From Devosia sp. (GTDB lineage Bacteria > Pseudomonadota > Alphaproteobacteria > Rhizobiales > Devosiaceae), in assembly GCA_016713105.1 (NCBI GenBank), contig JADJPS010000006.1, positions 124,001 to 188,000 on the forward strand: 64,000 nt of DNA, read 5' to 3'. The notes beneath the pieces are model-generated. The model worked only from the letters and a program-made list of their open reading frames with translations, was not told where the DNA came from and made no database searches. Below, piece by piece: positions 7,586-16,595 of this stretch (position 1 is the stretch's first letter; each line of letters begins with the position of its first letter). A program made the position numbers and the translations under genes.

Positions 7586-8944
7586 ATGCGCCTCGCAGCG
7601 ACCTCACTGTTCTTCCTCATCGGGAGCGGCGCGGCCTTTGCCGCGGACTGCGCGGCCAGCAACGTGCCGCCGGACGTGGTGATCGCTCCCGACAGCCGAT
7701 CCGCGAGCGTCTTTCCTGCCGGATTCGTCGTCTCGGGTGGATCCACCGACAGCTGTTCGGTCAGCGTGGATGTGCCGATCCCGGATGGCTACTACGGCGT
7801 GTACAAGATCGATTCCCGTGGCTTCGTTGCCCTCAATGATGGCGAAAGCTCCACCTACAGCGTGACCTATGATGGAGGTACCCAGTCCGCGGTCGTGGAC
7901 GGGGAGTATCTCGAGGACGCGTTCTACACCCACTATTTTGGCACTGGACTTGGCCCCGTCGCGAGCTTTGATGCTGAGTTCGGGCTCGAGGTCGACGGCG
8001 ATGGCAGCTCGAGCGCGGAACTGGACAGCATCGACGTGCTGGCTGGCTTCACTAGCTGGAACTCCCAGGTTGCCTCGGTCTCGGAGCTGTCGCTGGCCCG
8101 CACGGCGCTTGTCACCCACCTTGGCGCCACCGGGGAGTTGCTGATCGGCGGCAATCAGCCGCGCGAGCGCGGCGACAGCCTTGGGGCCTTCGGGGCCCTG
8201 GGCTCCCACATCGTCGGCGGTATCGGCCACTTCAATCTGGGTGGCGGCTTCATCCTCGATGGCGGTGCGGCGCTGTTCGACCAGTCGGTCGGCGGCATCG
8301 CCGGCAACGGCGCGCTGCTCGGGCTCAAGGCCAGCTACCTGCAGCCGGACGACGGCACGAGTTTCCGCCTGATCGGTTCGGCGGGCCTCAGACTTGCGCC
8401 TGGCATGAACCTCACCTTCACCCGTCACTACTCGGACGGCTCGGACGAAGGCGCGACGGTTCTTGCGGATACGACCGGCAATCTGTTCGGGATCGAGGCG
8501 GAGGCCGGCGTGCTGGTCAGACCCGGTCCGACCAGTGAACTCGTGTTCACCGCCGCCGCTTCGCGGACATGGCTGGGAGTGGAGGGCTACGAGGAGACGA
8601 TCGGTGGCTCAAACCTCTTCCCGATCACCACCGATACCGCGACCGGCACGTTTGATGTTGTGAAGCTCAAGGCGGCGTGGACATCCGAACTGGCCGAGGA
8701 CCTCGACCTGACCCTGCACGGTGCGGTCGGTCACGGCTTTGCCCACGACGACGTGGTTGCCGATGTCGCATTTGTCGGGGACGTGTCGACGGGCGGCGTC
8801 AGCGAGTTTTTCGCCGAATACGGCGCCCGCCTCGGCTGGGCGTACAGTCCTGCGACGACGATGAGTGTCTTCGCCCTGGGATCGACCGGGGCCGAAAGCG
8901 GCACGCATATGCAGGCCGGTGCCGGTCTGGCGATAGAGTTCTGA
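7586..8944 (+). CDS. Autotransporter-type outer-membrane beta-barrel protein
   Basis: 452 residues from the ATG at 7586, which has a GGAG 8 bases upstream. A signal peptide ends near AAFA-ADC. Residues about 25-200 form a Ser/Gly/Asp-rich exposed region containing several Tyr-rich stretches and a C-x-C pair early on. Residues about 205-452 show the alternating pattern of an autotransporter barrel and end in ...AGAGLAIEF, with the C-terminal Phe read by the Bam machinery. The passenger is unusually short for an autotransporter. The gene lies between two DUF4360 genes, which suggests that the barrel displays, anchors or exports them, but this is inference. Confidence 0.82.
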   Translation: MRLAATSLFFLIGSGAAFAADCAASNVPPDVVIAPDSRSASVFPAGFVVSGGSTDSCSVSVDVPIPDGYYGVYKIDSRGFVALNDGESSTYSVTYDGGTQSAVVDGEYLEDAFYTHYFGTGLGPVASFDAEFGLEVDGDGSSSAELDSIDVLAGFTSWNSQVASVSELSLARTALVTHLGATGELLIGGNQPRERGDSLGAFGALGSHIVGGIGHFNLGGGFILDGGAALFDQSVGGIAGNGALLGLKASYLQPDDGTSFRLIGSAGLRLAPGMNLTFTRHYSDGSDEGATVLADTTGNLFGIEAEAGVLVRPGPTSELVFTAAASRTWLGVEGYEETIGGSNLFPITTDTATGTFDVVKLKAAWTSELAEDLDLTLHGAVGHGFAHDDVVADVAFVGDVSTGGVSEFFAEYGARLGWAYSPATTMSVFALGSTGAESGTHMQAGAGLAIEF

Positions 8945-8977
8945 AGTGCGCGGCAGCAGCCGCGAGAAGAGGCGAAG

Positions 8978-9559
8978 ATGAAAACCTGGTTGACCGTACT
9001 TGTTCTGGCAGCGGCAGCTCTGGTTCCGACAGCAGTCGATGCGGCGTCTCTCAAGCTGGGCAAGCCGTCCTATGGCGGCCCCGGCTGTCCGGCCGGTACC
9101 GCCTCGGTGGTGATGAGCGGCAGCACCATCAGCCTCCGCTTCGATCGCTACCAGGTCGCGGCCGGCGGCTCGACCGGCAAGTCGTTCGACCGCAAGGCCT
9201 GCAGTGTCTCGATCCCGGTAACGGTGCCGGCGGGGCAGGCCGTGGCCGTGGTCGGCATCGACTATGCCGGCTACAACAACCTCCCCGCCGGTACGAGTTC
9301 GACTTTCAAGGTCGAGCAGTTTCTCGCCGGGGGCAGGGGGCCGGTGTTCACCAAGACGGTGTCCGGGCCTACCAGGGGCAAGTTCGCGGTGTCGAGCGAT
9401 GCCGCGCTCAGCTGGTCGGGCTGCGGTGGCGGTGTCACGCTGCGGACCAATACCAGCCTCATCGTCAAGGCGTCCGGCGGCAAGGCGGCCTCGGCCAGCG
9501 TCCGGACCCAGGACGTCAAGGCCGCGATCGTCTACCGTCTCAGGTTCAAGGCCTGCTGA
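8978..9559 (+). CDS. Secreted DUF4360 protein
   Basis: 193 residues, intact. Signal peptide (MKTWLTVLVLAAAALVPTAVDA), then the DUF4360 landmarks in order: LGKPSYGGPGCPAG, GGSTGKSFDRKACSVSIPV, GIDYAGYNNLPAG, LSWSGCGGGVTLRTNTS and the terminal YRLRFKAC. Paralogue of 6925-7522; five cysteines are at equivalent places. It begins 33 bases after the beta-barrel gene, so the three genes are probably one transcript. It ends 14 bases inside the convergent ABC-F gene. Function unknown; the family is found in bacteria and fungi and is predicted to be extracellular. Confidence 0.88.
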   Translation: MKTWLTVLVLAAAALVPTAVDAASLKLGKPSYGGPGCPAGTASVVMSGSTISLRFDRYQVAAGGSTGKSFDRKACSVSIPVTVPAGQAVAVVGIDYAGYNNLPAGTSSTFKVEQFLAGGRGPVFTKTVSGPTRGKFAVSSDAALSWSGCGGGVTLRTNTSLIVKASGGKAASASVRTQDVKAAIVYRLRFKAC

Positions 9560-11129
9560 GAGCGACCTCGCGGGTGATGCCGATCGCTTCGAGGAAGAGG
9601 CGGTCGTGGCTCACCACCAGCAAGGCGCCATCGAAGGCCCTGAGGCCGGCTTCCACCGCGGCGATGGCGTGGATGTCGAGGTGGTTGGTCGGTTCGTCGA
9701 GGATCAGGAGTTCAGGAGGGGTGCTGCTGCCGATGGTGGCGGCGAGGCCGGCGCGCAGGATCTCTCCGCCACTCAGCGTTCCAACGGTCTGCAGCGCCGC
9801 CTCTGCCCTGAACATGAAGCGGGCGAGGGCCGCGCGACAGGCGTTCTCGCCATCGCCGGGATTGAGTCTGAGGTAGTTCTCTCGAACGCTCAGGGTCGGG
9901 TCGAGCTGGCGGACCTGCTGGTCCAGCATGGCGTGGCGCGGGGTGATGCGGACTGTGCCGGCGATCGGGGGCAGGGCTCCCGTCGCCAGCTTCAGCAGTG
10001 TCGACTTGCCCGAGCCATTGGCCCCGGTGAGCGCGATCCGCTCGGGGCCGGCGATCGTCAGGTCGATTTCGGAGAGGACGGGGGCTTCGCCCTCGTAGCC
10101 AGCACTTGCCGCGACGAGTTGCAGCACGGTGCGGCCGGCCGGCAGTCGACTTGGCGCCAGGACCACCGACAGGGGGGCGAGGATTTCGACCTCCGAGCGC
10201 GCCGCTGCCAGGTCACCGAGGGCTTCGGTCCGCCGTCTCCCGGCCAGTCGGGACAGCTCGCCTCTTGTTTCCTCCGCATTGGCCTTCATGCCGCCCAGGA
10301 CGATCTTCGGGACACCGCCCCTTGCGGCTGAGCGGACGCCACCCGCGTCCTTGCGTGCCTTGCGCTCACGGGCCTGCTGCGCCTTGTGGTCGAGCTCAGC
10401 CAACTGGCGCTCGGCGTGGGAGAGATCGTGCCGGGCGGCCTCGAGTTCGATGGCCTTGCGCGCGGCGTAGTGATCCCAATTGCCGCCAAAGGTGCTGGCG
10501 CCGAGGCTGGTCAGCTCGACGATCGCGTCCATCTCGTGCAGCAGCGCCCGATCATGACTGACCACGATTGCTCCGGTCCTCCAGCCGTGCAGCAGTTCGC
10601 CCACGGCAGCTCGCCCATCTGCATCGAGATTGTTGGTCGGTTCGTCCAGCAAGATGAAGTCGGGTTCATCGAGCGCGAGCCGGGCGAGCTCCACGCGGGT
10701 TCGCTGACCGCCGCTCAGGCTCGCCGCCGGGCGGTCTGGAGGGAGGGGCGGCAGGCCGAGCGCGCCCAGTGCCATCTCGATGCGGGCCGGCAGCGTCCAG
10801 TCGGCCTCGGCGGCATCCTGGGGAGATCCCTCGCCTCGGTCGAGCCGGCGCAGTCGCGCGAGCCCAGCGGTGACCCCCAGGACGTCAGCGATCGTCTCAG
10901 TCGTCGCTCCTGGGGACTGACGCAGCCTGCCGATGCGGCCCTCGACGGAAACCCTGCCGCTGCTGGGCTGAAGTTCGCCGGCCAGCAACCGCAGCAGCGT
11001 CGACTTGCCGGTGCCATTACGACCAACGAGGCCAGTGCGGTGCGGTCCGAAACTGAGTTCGAGATCGTTGAGAAGCGGAGTTCCGTCAGGCAGCCGGTAG
11101 TTGACGGAGTGCAGCGTGATCAAGGGCAT
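9546..11129 (-). CDS. ABC-F family ATPase
   Basis: 527 residues with two ABC ATPase domains in one chain and no membrane segments. Domain 1: Walker A GRNGTGKS at about residues 36-43, signature LSGGQR, Walker B ILLDEPTNNLD. Domain 2: Walker A GANGSGKS, signature LSGGEIL, Walker B LILDEPTNHLD. Between them is the charged linker helix (P-site tRNA interaction motif region) rich in Arg, Lys and Ala. ABC-F proteins bind the ribosomal E site and rescue stalled or antibiotic-bound ribosomes. Subfamily (Uup-like, resistance type or other) cannot be fixed here. The gene stands alone, convergent with the DUF4360 gene. Confidence 0.9.
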   Translation of the reverse strand: MPLITLHSVNYRLPDGTPLLNDLELSFGPHRTGLVGRNGTGKSTLLRLLAGELQPSSGRVSVEGRIGRLRQSPGATTETIADVLGVTAGLARLRRLDRGEGSPQDAAEADWTLPARIEMALGALGLPPLPPDRPAASLSGGQRTRVELARLALDEPDFILLDEPTNNLDADGRAAVGELLHGWRTGAIVVSHDRALLHEMDAIVELTSLGASTFGGNWDHYAARKAIELEAARHDLSHAERQLAELDHKAQQARERKARKDAGGVRSAARGGVPKIVLGGMKANAEETRGELSRLAGRRRTEALGDLAAARSEVEILAPLSVVLAPSRLPAGRTVLQLVAASAGYEGEAPVLSEIDLTIAGPERIALTGANGSGKSTLLKLATGALPPIAGTVRITPRHAMLDQQVRQLDPTLSVRENYLRLNPGDGENACRAALARFMFRAEAALQTVGTLSGGEILRAGLAATIGSSTPPELLILDEPTNHLDIHAIAAVEAGLRAFDGALLVVSHDRLFLEAIGITREVALSRP

Positions 11130-11250
11130 GGGGTGAATCCTGATGACGGATCGGGGCGGCGAAGGCGGTCATCGGGTAATCCATGAAGCTCACATCCTGT
11201 CGGTGTTGGCGACCAGCCGATACATAGGCGCTGGCGTCGGCATGTCAACC

Positions 11251-12759
11251 TCAGGCGAGGTATCGTTGCCGCAGGTGTTCCTCGAAATGCTTCGCGCTGA
11301 GCGCTTCGCCCGTGGCGCGCCTGAGGAGTTCCGGCGTCGAGTACTTGCTCGCCTCGCACCAGACCTTGTCGCGCCGCCAGTCGTTGAGGGCGACGAAGCG
11401 GCCGTGCCGCATGTCGTCGCGGGCCGCCGGATGGTCCCGCTCGATGGCGGCCCAAAGCTGGGCGGCAATGATTGCTCCCAGCGTGTAGCTGGGGAAGTAG
11501 CCCAGTGCCCCGGACGGCCAGTGCACGTCCTGCATCGGCCCGTCCTTCATGTTGTCGATCGTGGAGAGCCCCAGATACTCGCGCATGCAGGCGTCCCAGG
11601 CTTCGGGAACGTCCCTGGCCGCCAGGCGGCCCTCGATGAGGTCCTTCTCGATCTCGTAGCGCAGGATGACATGCAGCGGGTAGGTGGCCTCGTCGGCGTC
11701 GACTCGGATCAGGCCACGCTCGATGAAGTGAACGTGGGCCAGCACGTCGTCGAGTTCCCATCCGGCGATCGCCTCCTCGCCCAGGGTTTCGCGGACATGC
11801 GGCATTGCCCATTCCCAGAATTCGGCCGAGCGGGCGATCTGCTTTTCGACGAACAGGCTCTGGCTCTCGTGCATGGCCATGCCGCGGGCGCGGCCGACCG
11901 GCCAGTGCGTCCATTCGTGCGGCAGGTTCTGCTCGTAGAGGCCGTGGCCGGTCTCGTGCAGGGTGCCCATGAGCGAGGTGAGGAACTCCCCCTCGGTGTA
12001 GCGGGTGGTCATGCGGATGTCGGTCGGCACGCCGCCGCAGAACGGGTGGTGCGAGACGTCGAGCCGACCGTGGTCGAAGTTGAAGCCGATGGCCTCCATC
12101 ATGACGAGGCCGAGCGCCTTCTGCCGGTCGATCGGGAAGGGTGCGTTAAGCGGCTTCAGTGGCCGGCGGGCGAGCCTCTCCTGCTGATGTGCGAGGGCCT
12201 CCGGCACGAAGCCCTTGAGGAAGGTCTTGAGCCCGGCAAACACCGGGTCGATGTCGGCAACTCGGTTGCCCGGATCGTATTGCTCCATCATGGCATCATA
12301 GGGCGTGAGGCCGAGCACGTCGGCACGCAGCAGGGCTTCCTCGCGGGCGGTCGCGACGATGCCCTCAAAAGCCGGCAGGAAAGTCTTCCAGTCGCCCGTC
12401 GGCCTCAGTTCGCGCCACAGCTGCTCGCTGCGGATGCGGGCATTCACCTGCCGGGAGACGAACTCGGCAGAGAGGCAGGTCATGTTGGTATAGACGCGGC
12501 GGAACTCGCGTAGTGCCAGTGCCTGTATCTCCTCGAGCGGCTCCGCCTCGGCATCGGCCAGCCAGTCGCCGACTTGTGGGGCCGTCGCCATCTCGTGATA
12601 CATGCCGGCGAGCGTCGCCATGGCCTCGGCGCGCTTCTCGCCGCCGCCCACGGGCATCATCACTGCCTCGTCGACGCCGAGCATCGACTGGGCATGCTCG
12701 ATGGCCTCGAGGCGGCGGCTGAGGGCGTCGAGCTTGGAGAAGGCGGAGTTGGCGGACAT
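11251..12759 (-). CDS. M32 family metallocarboxypeptidase
   Basis: About 502 residues. M32 (Taq-type) carboxypeptidases remove C-terminal residues from peptides in the cytoplasm. The zinc motif HETGH is in the context MGTLHETGHGLYEQNLP, followed at the expected distance by the ESQSLFVEKQ glutamate ligand region. Other family blocks present are DIRMTTRY, DEATYPLH and the C-terminal GYFPSYTLGA. The ATG at 12759 (MSANSAFSKL) begins the conserved N-terminus; an in-frame start 14 codons upstream is less likely. Monocistronic; 121 bp separate it from the ABC-F gene downstream. Confidence 0.95.
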   Translation of the reverse strand: MSANSAFSKLDALSRRLEAIEHAQSMLGVDEAVMMPVGGGEKRAEAMATLAGMYHEMATAPQVGDWLADAEAEPLEEIQALALREFRRVYTNMTCLSAEFVSRQVNARIRSEQLWRELRPTGDWKTFLPAFEGIVATAREEALLRADVLGLTPYDAMMEQYDPGNRVADIDPVFAGLKTFLKGFVPEALAHQQERLARRPLKPLNAPFPIDRQKALGLVMMEAIGFNFDHGRLDVSHHPFCGGVPTDIRMTTRYTEGEFLTSLMGTLHETGHGLYEQNLPHEWTHWPVGRARGMAMHESQSLFVEKQIARSAEFWEWAMPHVRETLGEEAIAGWELDDVLAHVHFIERGLIRVDADEATYPLHVILRYEIEKDLIEGRLAARDVPEAWDACMREYLGLSTIDNMKDGPMQDVHWPSGALGYFPSYTLGAIIAAQLWAAIERDHPAARDDMRHGRFVALNDWRRDKVWCEASKYSTPELLRRATGEALSAKHFEEHLRQRYLA

Positions 12760-12945
12760 CGGCGGCTTTCCGTGATTGAAGGCCGCCTTGCCTAGCGTCA
12801 ATCCGGGAGTCTGTCATCCTTGGCGAGTCCGTCATCCCGCCGCCGCCGATCACGGCACCCCAGATGAGGCGGGTAGTCAGGGCCCAAGGGGTTGATCCTC
12901 TTTCGAGTGACCACCCCCGGGCTGGCACAGGTTCCCGAAGGGGAA

Positions 12946-12972
12946 AGGGCGCAGCCGGGGAGACTGCGCCCT
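12946..12972 (-). terminator. Intrinsic terminator after flgH
   Basis: On the minus strand: 9-bp stem AGGGCGCAG/CTGCGCCCT with a 9-base loop, then TTCCCCTT. It lies about 80 bases after the flgH stop and would end the flgF-flgG-flgA-flgH transcript. An outer inverted repeat CAGGTTCC (12928-12935)/GGAACCTG (12994-13001) encloses it. Confidence 0.7.
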
Positions 12973-13053
12973 CTGGGTGGCGGGCTCTGTTCTGGAACCT
13001 GCCGGGGCCGCCGGCACCAATGGGGGATTGTGACGGCGGCGAAAGCGGGAGGG

Positions 13054-13794
13054 CTAGAAGGGCAGGATCGCGTCGGTGATCTGCTGACCGTACCTCGGTT
13101 GCTGGAGGGCAGTAATCTGGCCGCGACCGCCGTAGGAGATGCGGGCTTCGGCGATCTTGGTCGAGGGGATGGTATTGTCCGAGTGGATGTCCTCGGGGCG
13201 CACGATGCCGACGACGATCAGGTCTCGAACCTCGAAATTGACCCGGACCTCCTGGTGCCCCTCGATGACGAGGTTGCCATTAGACAGCACCTGCACGACC
13301 ACCGCGGCGACCTGGGTCTCAAGGCTCTCCTTGCGATCGACTGATCCCGATCCGCCGTCGGAGAGGCCACCTGCAGTGGTGAGCTTGCCGGAGGCTTCGA
13401 CGTCGGCGAGCGGCACCTTGCCCCCAAAGATCGAGCCGAGCACGCCGCCGATGCTGCCCTCAGAGGAGGAGCTGCGCGTGCGATCGGTGGAGTTTGAGAT
13501 CGAGGCGCTGTCGTCGATGGTCACCAGCACGGTGAGGATGTCGCCGACCTTGTGCGCGCGCTGATCCTTGAAGAAGCCGCGGGCTTCGTTCGAGAACAGC
13601 GAATTGGGCTGGTACGAGGCCGCAACGACTTCCGGCATCGGCATCTGAACCGGCCGATATCCGGCCTGGGCGGTCGGGTCGGCGATGGCGGTGAGCTTGG
13701 GCTGCTGGCCAACCGAGCCCAACTGGTCGAGGGTCGAACAGCCTGCAAGTGCCAGGGCGAGGAGCGTGATCGCGGCGAGCTTGAGGGTGGTCAT
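13054..13794 (-). CDS. flgH: Flagellar L-ring lipoprotein FlgH
   Basis: 246 residues. FlgH is the outer-membrane L-ring bushing around the rod. Its lipobox LALAGC (about residues 13-18) gives a diacylated N-terminal cysteine after signal peptidase II cleavage. Family blocks: NSLFSNEARGFFKDQRAHKVGD, VTIDDSASISNST, and the C-terminal VGIVRPEDI...NTIPSTKIAEARISYGGRG. The ATG at 13794 has AGGAAG 6 bases upstream and is preferred to a GTG at 13818 that overlaps the flgA stop. Last gene of the minus-strand operon flgF-flgG-flgA-flgH. Confidence 0.96.
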   Translation of the reverse strand: MTTLKLAAITLLALALAGCSTLDQLGSVGQQPKLTAIADPTAQAGYRPVQMPMPEVVAASYQPNSLFSNEARGFFKDQRAHKVGDILTVLVTIDDSASISNSTDRTRSSSSEGSIGGVLGSIFGGKVPLADVEASGKLTTAGGLSDGGSGSVDRKESLETQVAAVVVQVLSNGNLVIEGHQEVRVNFEVRDLIVVGIVRPEDIHSDNTIPSTKIAEARISYGGRGQITALQQPRYGQQITDAILPF

Positions 13795-13814
13795 GGCGGT
13801 CTTCCTTTCGCGCG

Positions 13815-14768
13815 TCACAGGCCGGCGACCTGGAGCTTGGTGGCGGCGGTGGCGATCTCCACCGTGCCGGCGCCCACAGCGACGCCATTGAGGATTTTGC
13901 GGGTCACCGAGTTCATCACCTGCACCGGTGCACCGACGACGGCATCGCCGAGTGACTGCCCGATGACGGTGAGGGTCATCGGCCCGGAACGCAGCAGCAC
14001 GGTGACCTGGGTGTTGCGCTTGACGGCGAGCGGCTCGCCGACATCGGCCAGCTTCAGCATCACCCCGGCCCGGGTATTGCGCTTCAGTTCCTTGCCGACC
14101 AGTTCACCGATCGCTTCGACCCCGGACTGGTTCGCGAAATCAAAGGGCACGCGCTTCAGCTCGATGTCGGCAGGGGTGAGGACGGTGCCCGCCCTGAGGC
14201 TTGCCGCCAGGTGCGGCGCCTCGATCAGCATGGTCAGCGTGCCGGTGAGGTCGATCGGGGCCGTCAGGCCGGCAACCTGGAAGCGGGCAGAGAATCCTGC
14301 TGCGCCGGGGCGGTAGCGCAGGGTGACGAGCCGGGCCGGGGCAGCGACTGCCTCGGCGCTCAGGCTGATGGCGCCAGCGTCGAACCGGGCGCTGACGGTT
14401 GCTCCCACCGGGACGAGGCCGTTGGCGTGTAGGTCGTCGGCGATCAACTGACCAAGGGCGACATCATCGACGATGGCCACCTGGCGCTCGACGCGGACGG
14501 TGATGACACCCTCCTCGGAGAACCCGGTGAGGCCCGCCCGGGCCGCGGCCTTGCGGACGGCATCAAGACTGACCATGCCGCTGGTGCCGGGGGATGGCGC
14601 GCGGAACAGCGCCCGTTCGGCGAGGAGGCCGGCGTCTTCGAACATGTCGCCGACGGTGACAACCGCGCCGACCACGGAGACTTCCGGGCGCAGTGTCGGC
14701 GCGGCGGCAGAGACCGAGGTGAACAACAGAGCCGCGACGACCGGCAGGGCGAGGAAGGTGAAACGCAT
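13815..14768 (-). CDS. flgA: P-ring assembly chaperone FlgA
   Basis: 317 residues. Periplasmic chaperone that helps FlgI assemble into the P-ring. A signal peptide (MRFTFLALPVVAALLFTSVSA) is followed by an N-terminal region of about 120 residues and a C-terminal SAF/antifreeze-like domain (from about 180: AGTVLTPADIELKRVP, then RAGVMLKLADVGEPLAVKRN and VLLRSGPMTLTVIGQSLGDA). It is longer than enterobacterial FlgA (about 220), as in other alphaproteobacteria. Lies 14 bases after flgG. Confidence 0.94.
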   Translation of the reverse strand: MRFTFLALPVVAALLFTSVSAAAPTLRPEVSVVGAVVTVGDMFEDAGLLAERALFRAPSPGTSGMVSLDAVRKAAARAGLTGFSEEGVITVRVERQVAIVDDVALGQLIADDLHANGLVPVGATVSARFDAGAISLSAEAVAAPARLVTLRYRPGAAGFSARFQVAGLTAPIDLTGTLTMLIEAPHLAASLRAGTVLTPADIELKRVPFDFANQSGVEAIGELVGKELKRNTRAGVMLKLADVGEPLAVKRNTQVTVLLRSGPMTLTVIGQSLGDAVVGAPVQVMNSVTRKILNGVAVGAGTVEIATAATKLQVAGL

Positions 14769-14782
14769 CTAGCTTCTCCCGA

Positions 14783-15568
14783 TCAGCGCAACTGGCTCGT
14801 CGACTGCATCATCTCGTCGGCGCCGGAGATGACGCGAGCGTTCATCTCGTAGGCGCGCTGCGCGGCGATAAGGTCGGCGATCTCGGTGACGGAGTTGACG
14901 TTGGAGCTTTCGAGATAGCCCTGCAGCAGGTCGCCGACGCCGTCGGCGTTGGGCGTTCCGGTTTGGGCCGGCCCGCTGGAGGCGGTTTCGACGAACAGGT
15001 TGTTGCCCGCCGACTCCAGACCGGCCTTGTTGACAAAGCGCGCCAGTTGCAGTTGCCCCAGCTGGGTCGGTGCCGCATCGGTCCCGATGAAGGCCTCGAC
15101 CGTGCCGTCGGGGCTGATCGACACCTGGTTGGCGTTCTCGGGGATGGTGATGCCCGGCTGCACCTCGTAGCCGTCAATGGTCACCAGTTGCCCGTCGGGA
15201 CCGCGCTCGAACGAACCGTCGCGAGTGTAACCGGTGCGTCCGTCGGGCATCTGCACCATGAAGAAGCCCTCGCCGCGGATGGCGACGTCGAGTTCCTTCT
15301 CGGTTGGGGCGACGACGCCCTGGCCCATGACGCGCGGTGTGGCTGCCGTCTTGACACCGGAGCCGATCTCGATGCCCACCGGCACCAGCGTGCCGGCGTT
15401 CGATGTGGTTGCACCGGCGCGGCGGTAGGACTGATACAGCAGGTCCTGGAACTCGGCCCGCTGCCGCTTGTACCCGGTCGTCCGCATGTTCGCGATGTTG
15501 TTTGAAATGACTTCGACGTTGCGTTCCTGCGCCGCCATGCCGGTCGAAGCGATGTAGAGGGCTTTCAT
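14783..15568 (-). CDS. flgG: Distal rod protein FlgG
   Basis: 261 residues, the standard FlgG length. Forms the distal rod. N-terminal MKALYIASTGMAAQERNVEV followed by ISNNIANMRTTGYKR is the rod/hook family signature, and the C-terminal SSNVNSVTEIADLIAAQRAYEMNAR helix packs against it. No cleaved signal: these proteins use the flagellar export gate. It follows flgF by 13 bases. Confidence 0.98.
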   Translation of the reverse strand: MKALYIASTGMAAQERNVEVISNNIANMRTTGYKRQRAEFQDLLYQSYRRAGATTSNAGTLVPVGIEIGSGVKTAATPRVMGQGVVAPTEKELDVAIRGEGFFMVQMPDGRTGYTRDGSFERGPDGQLVTIDGYEVQPGITIPENANQVSISPDGTVEAFIGTDAAPTQLGQLQLARFVNKAGLESAGNNLFVETASSGPAQTGTPNADGVGDLLQGYLESSNVNSVTEIADLIAAQRAYEMNARVISGADEMMQSTSQLR

Positions 15569-15581
15569 CTGGTTCTCCCGT

Positions 15582-16319
15582 TCAGGCGCTGAGGTTGCCG
15601 AGGCGCTGGATGGCAGAGCGGCGCATCTCGTCCTGCTGCTGCATGATGGAGGCGAGGCTCTCGTAGGAGCGCTGCACCCGGATCATCTCGGTCATCTCGC
15701 TAATGCCCGAGACGTTGGATTTCTCGAGTGCCCCCTGCATGACCCGCGTGGCGGTGGCCTCGATGGGAGTGCCGCCCGAGAACAGGTTGTTGCCGTCGCG
15801 CGCAGTTTCCTGCGGGTCGGCGAACTCGACCAGGCGCAACCGGCCCTTGATCCCGGCACTGGAACTGACGGTGCCGTCCGCGGCGATCGTCACATCAGTC
15901 TCGGTGCTGCCGAACTGGATCGGGCCGCCTTCGCCCATTACCGGGTTGCCGTCGAGGTCGACGAGTACGCCGGAGGCGTCGAGCTGCAGCGAGCCGGCGC
16001 GGGTCCAGCGCTCGCCCTGTGCGGTCTCGACGACAAGGAAGCCCTCGCCCTGCAGCGCCACATCCAGCGGATTGCCAGTCTGGACGATAGCGCCCACCGA
16101 CATGTCATGAATGGTGGCCCAGTCTTCCGTGAAGCTCAGCCGCTGGTCGGGCTGCAGAAAGTCACGGTCGCGCGCCACCGGGTCCAGGTACTCCTGGAAC
16201 AGCAACTGCTCGGCCTTGAAGCCGGTGGTATTGAGATTGGCGATGTTGTTGGCCACCACGTCCATCTGTCGCCGCAGGGCGATCTGGCGTGACAGGCCGA
16301 CAAGTTGCGCATTTTCCAT
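15582..16319 (-). CDS. flgF: Proximal rod protein FlgF
   Basis: 245 residues from ATG 16319 (MENAQLVGLSRQIAL). Rod family signature VVANNIANLNTTGFKAE near residue 20, and the C-terminal MQGALEKSNVSGISEMTEMIRVQRSYE. A longer open frame upstream reads into the promoter region and is rejected. First gene of flgF-flgG-flgA-flgH, divergent from fliL. The shared 276-bp intergenic region holds two adjacent GGCA-N5-TGCC palindromes and a CtrA-type box. Confidence 0.96.
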   Translation of the reverse strand: MENAQLVGLSRQIALRRQMDVVANNIANLNTTGFKAEQLLFQEYLDPVARDRDFLQPDQRLSFTEDWATIHDMSVGAIVQTGNPLDVALQGEGFLVVETAQGERWTRAGSLQLDASGVLVDLDGNPVMGEGGPIQFGSTETDVTIAADGTVSSSAGIKGRLRLVEFADPQETARDGNNLFSGGTPIEATATRVMQGALEKSNVSGISEMTEMIRVQRSYESLASIMQQQDEMRRSAIQRLGNLSA

Positions 16320-16477
16320 GGCGCGGGTCCCCGTTGTCTTCCCCGAGCCGTCCGACCTCCCCAGGCCGCCGGGCTCGCCATTAACGGAGCAGAAACCGTG
16401 CCAGATCGAAGAACGACGCAAGTTCAATCAGTTAGCGTGGTATCGGGGATCACGTCATGTGCCGGAGGCGAGTGCTG

Positions 16478-16504
16478 GGCAGAAACTGCCCGGCAGAATG
16501 TGCC
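16478..16504. promoter_or_regulatory. Two adjacent GGCA-N5-TGCC palindromes, flgF/fliL region
   Basis: GGCAGAAACTGCC (16478-16490) and GGCAGAATGTGCC (16492-16504), separated by one base, so the period is 14 bp. Both match the fliX and flgB promoter palindromes. They lie 15 bp from the CtrA-type box at 16520, in the flgF-facing direction. Confidence 0.6.
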
Positions 16505-16519
16505 GCCCTGGGTCGGTTC

Positions 16520-16534
16520 GTAACCAATCGTTAA
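16520..16534. promoter_or_regulatory. CtrA-type box between flgF and fliL
   Basis: GTAACCAATCGTTAA, one mismatch from TTAA-N7-TTAA. The core N7 (CCAATCG) is very like the fliX one (CCAATGC). It is 61 bp before the fliL ATG. In Caulobacter fliL and fliM are CtrA-dependent. Confidence 0.65.
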
Positions 16535-16595
16535 CTCTCGAGCGTTTAGCTCCTTTCCATGTGCCGGAATCGTTCGGTGACGTGGGGGTTTGGTG

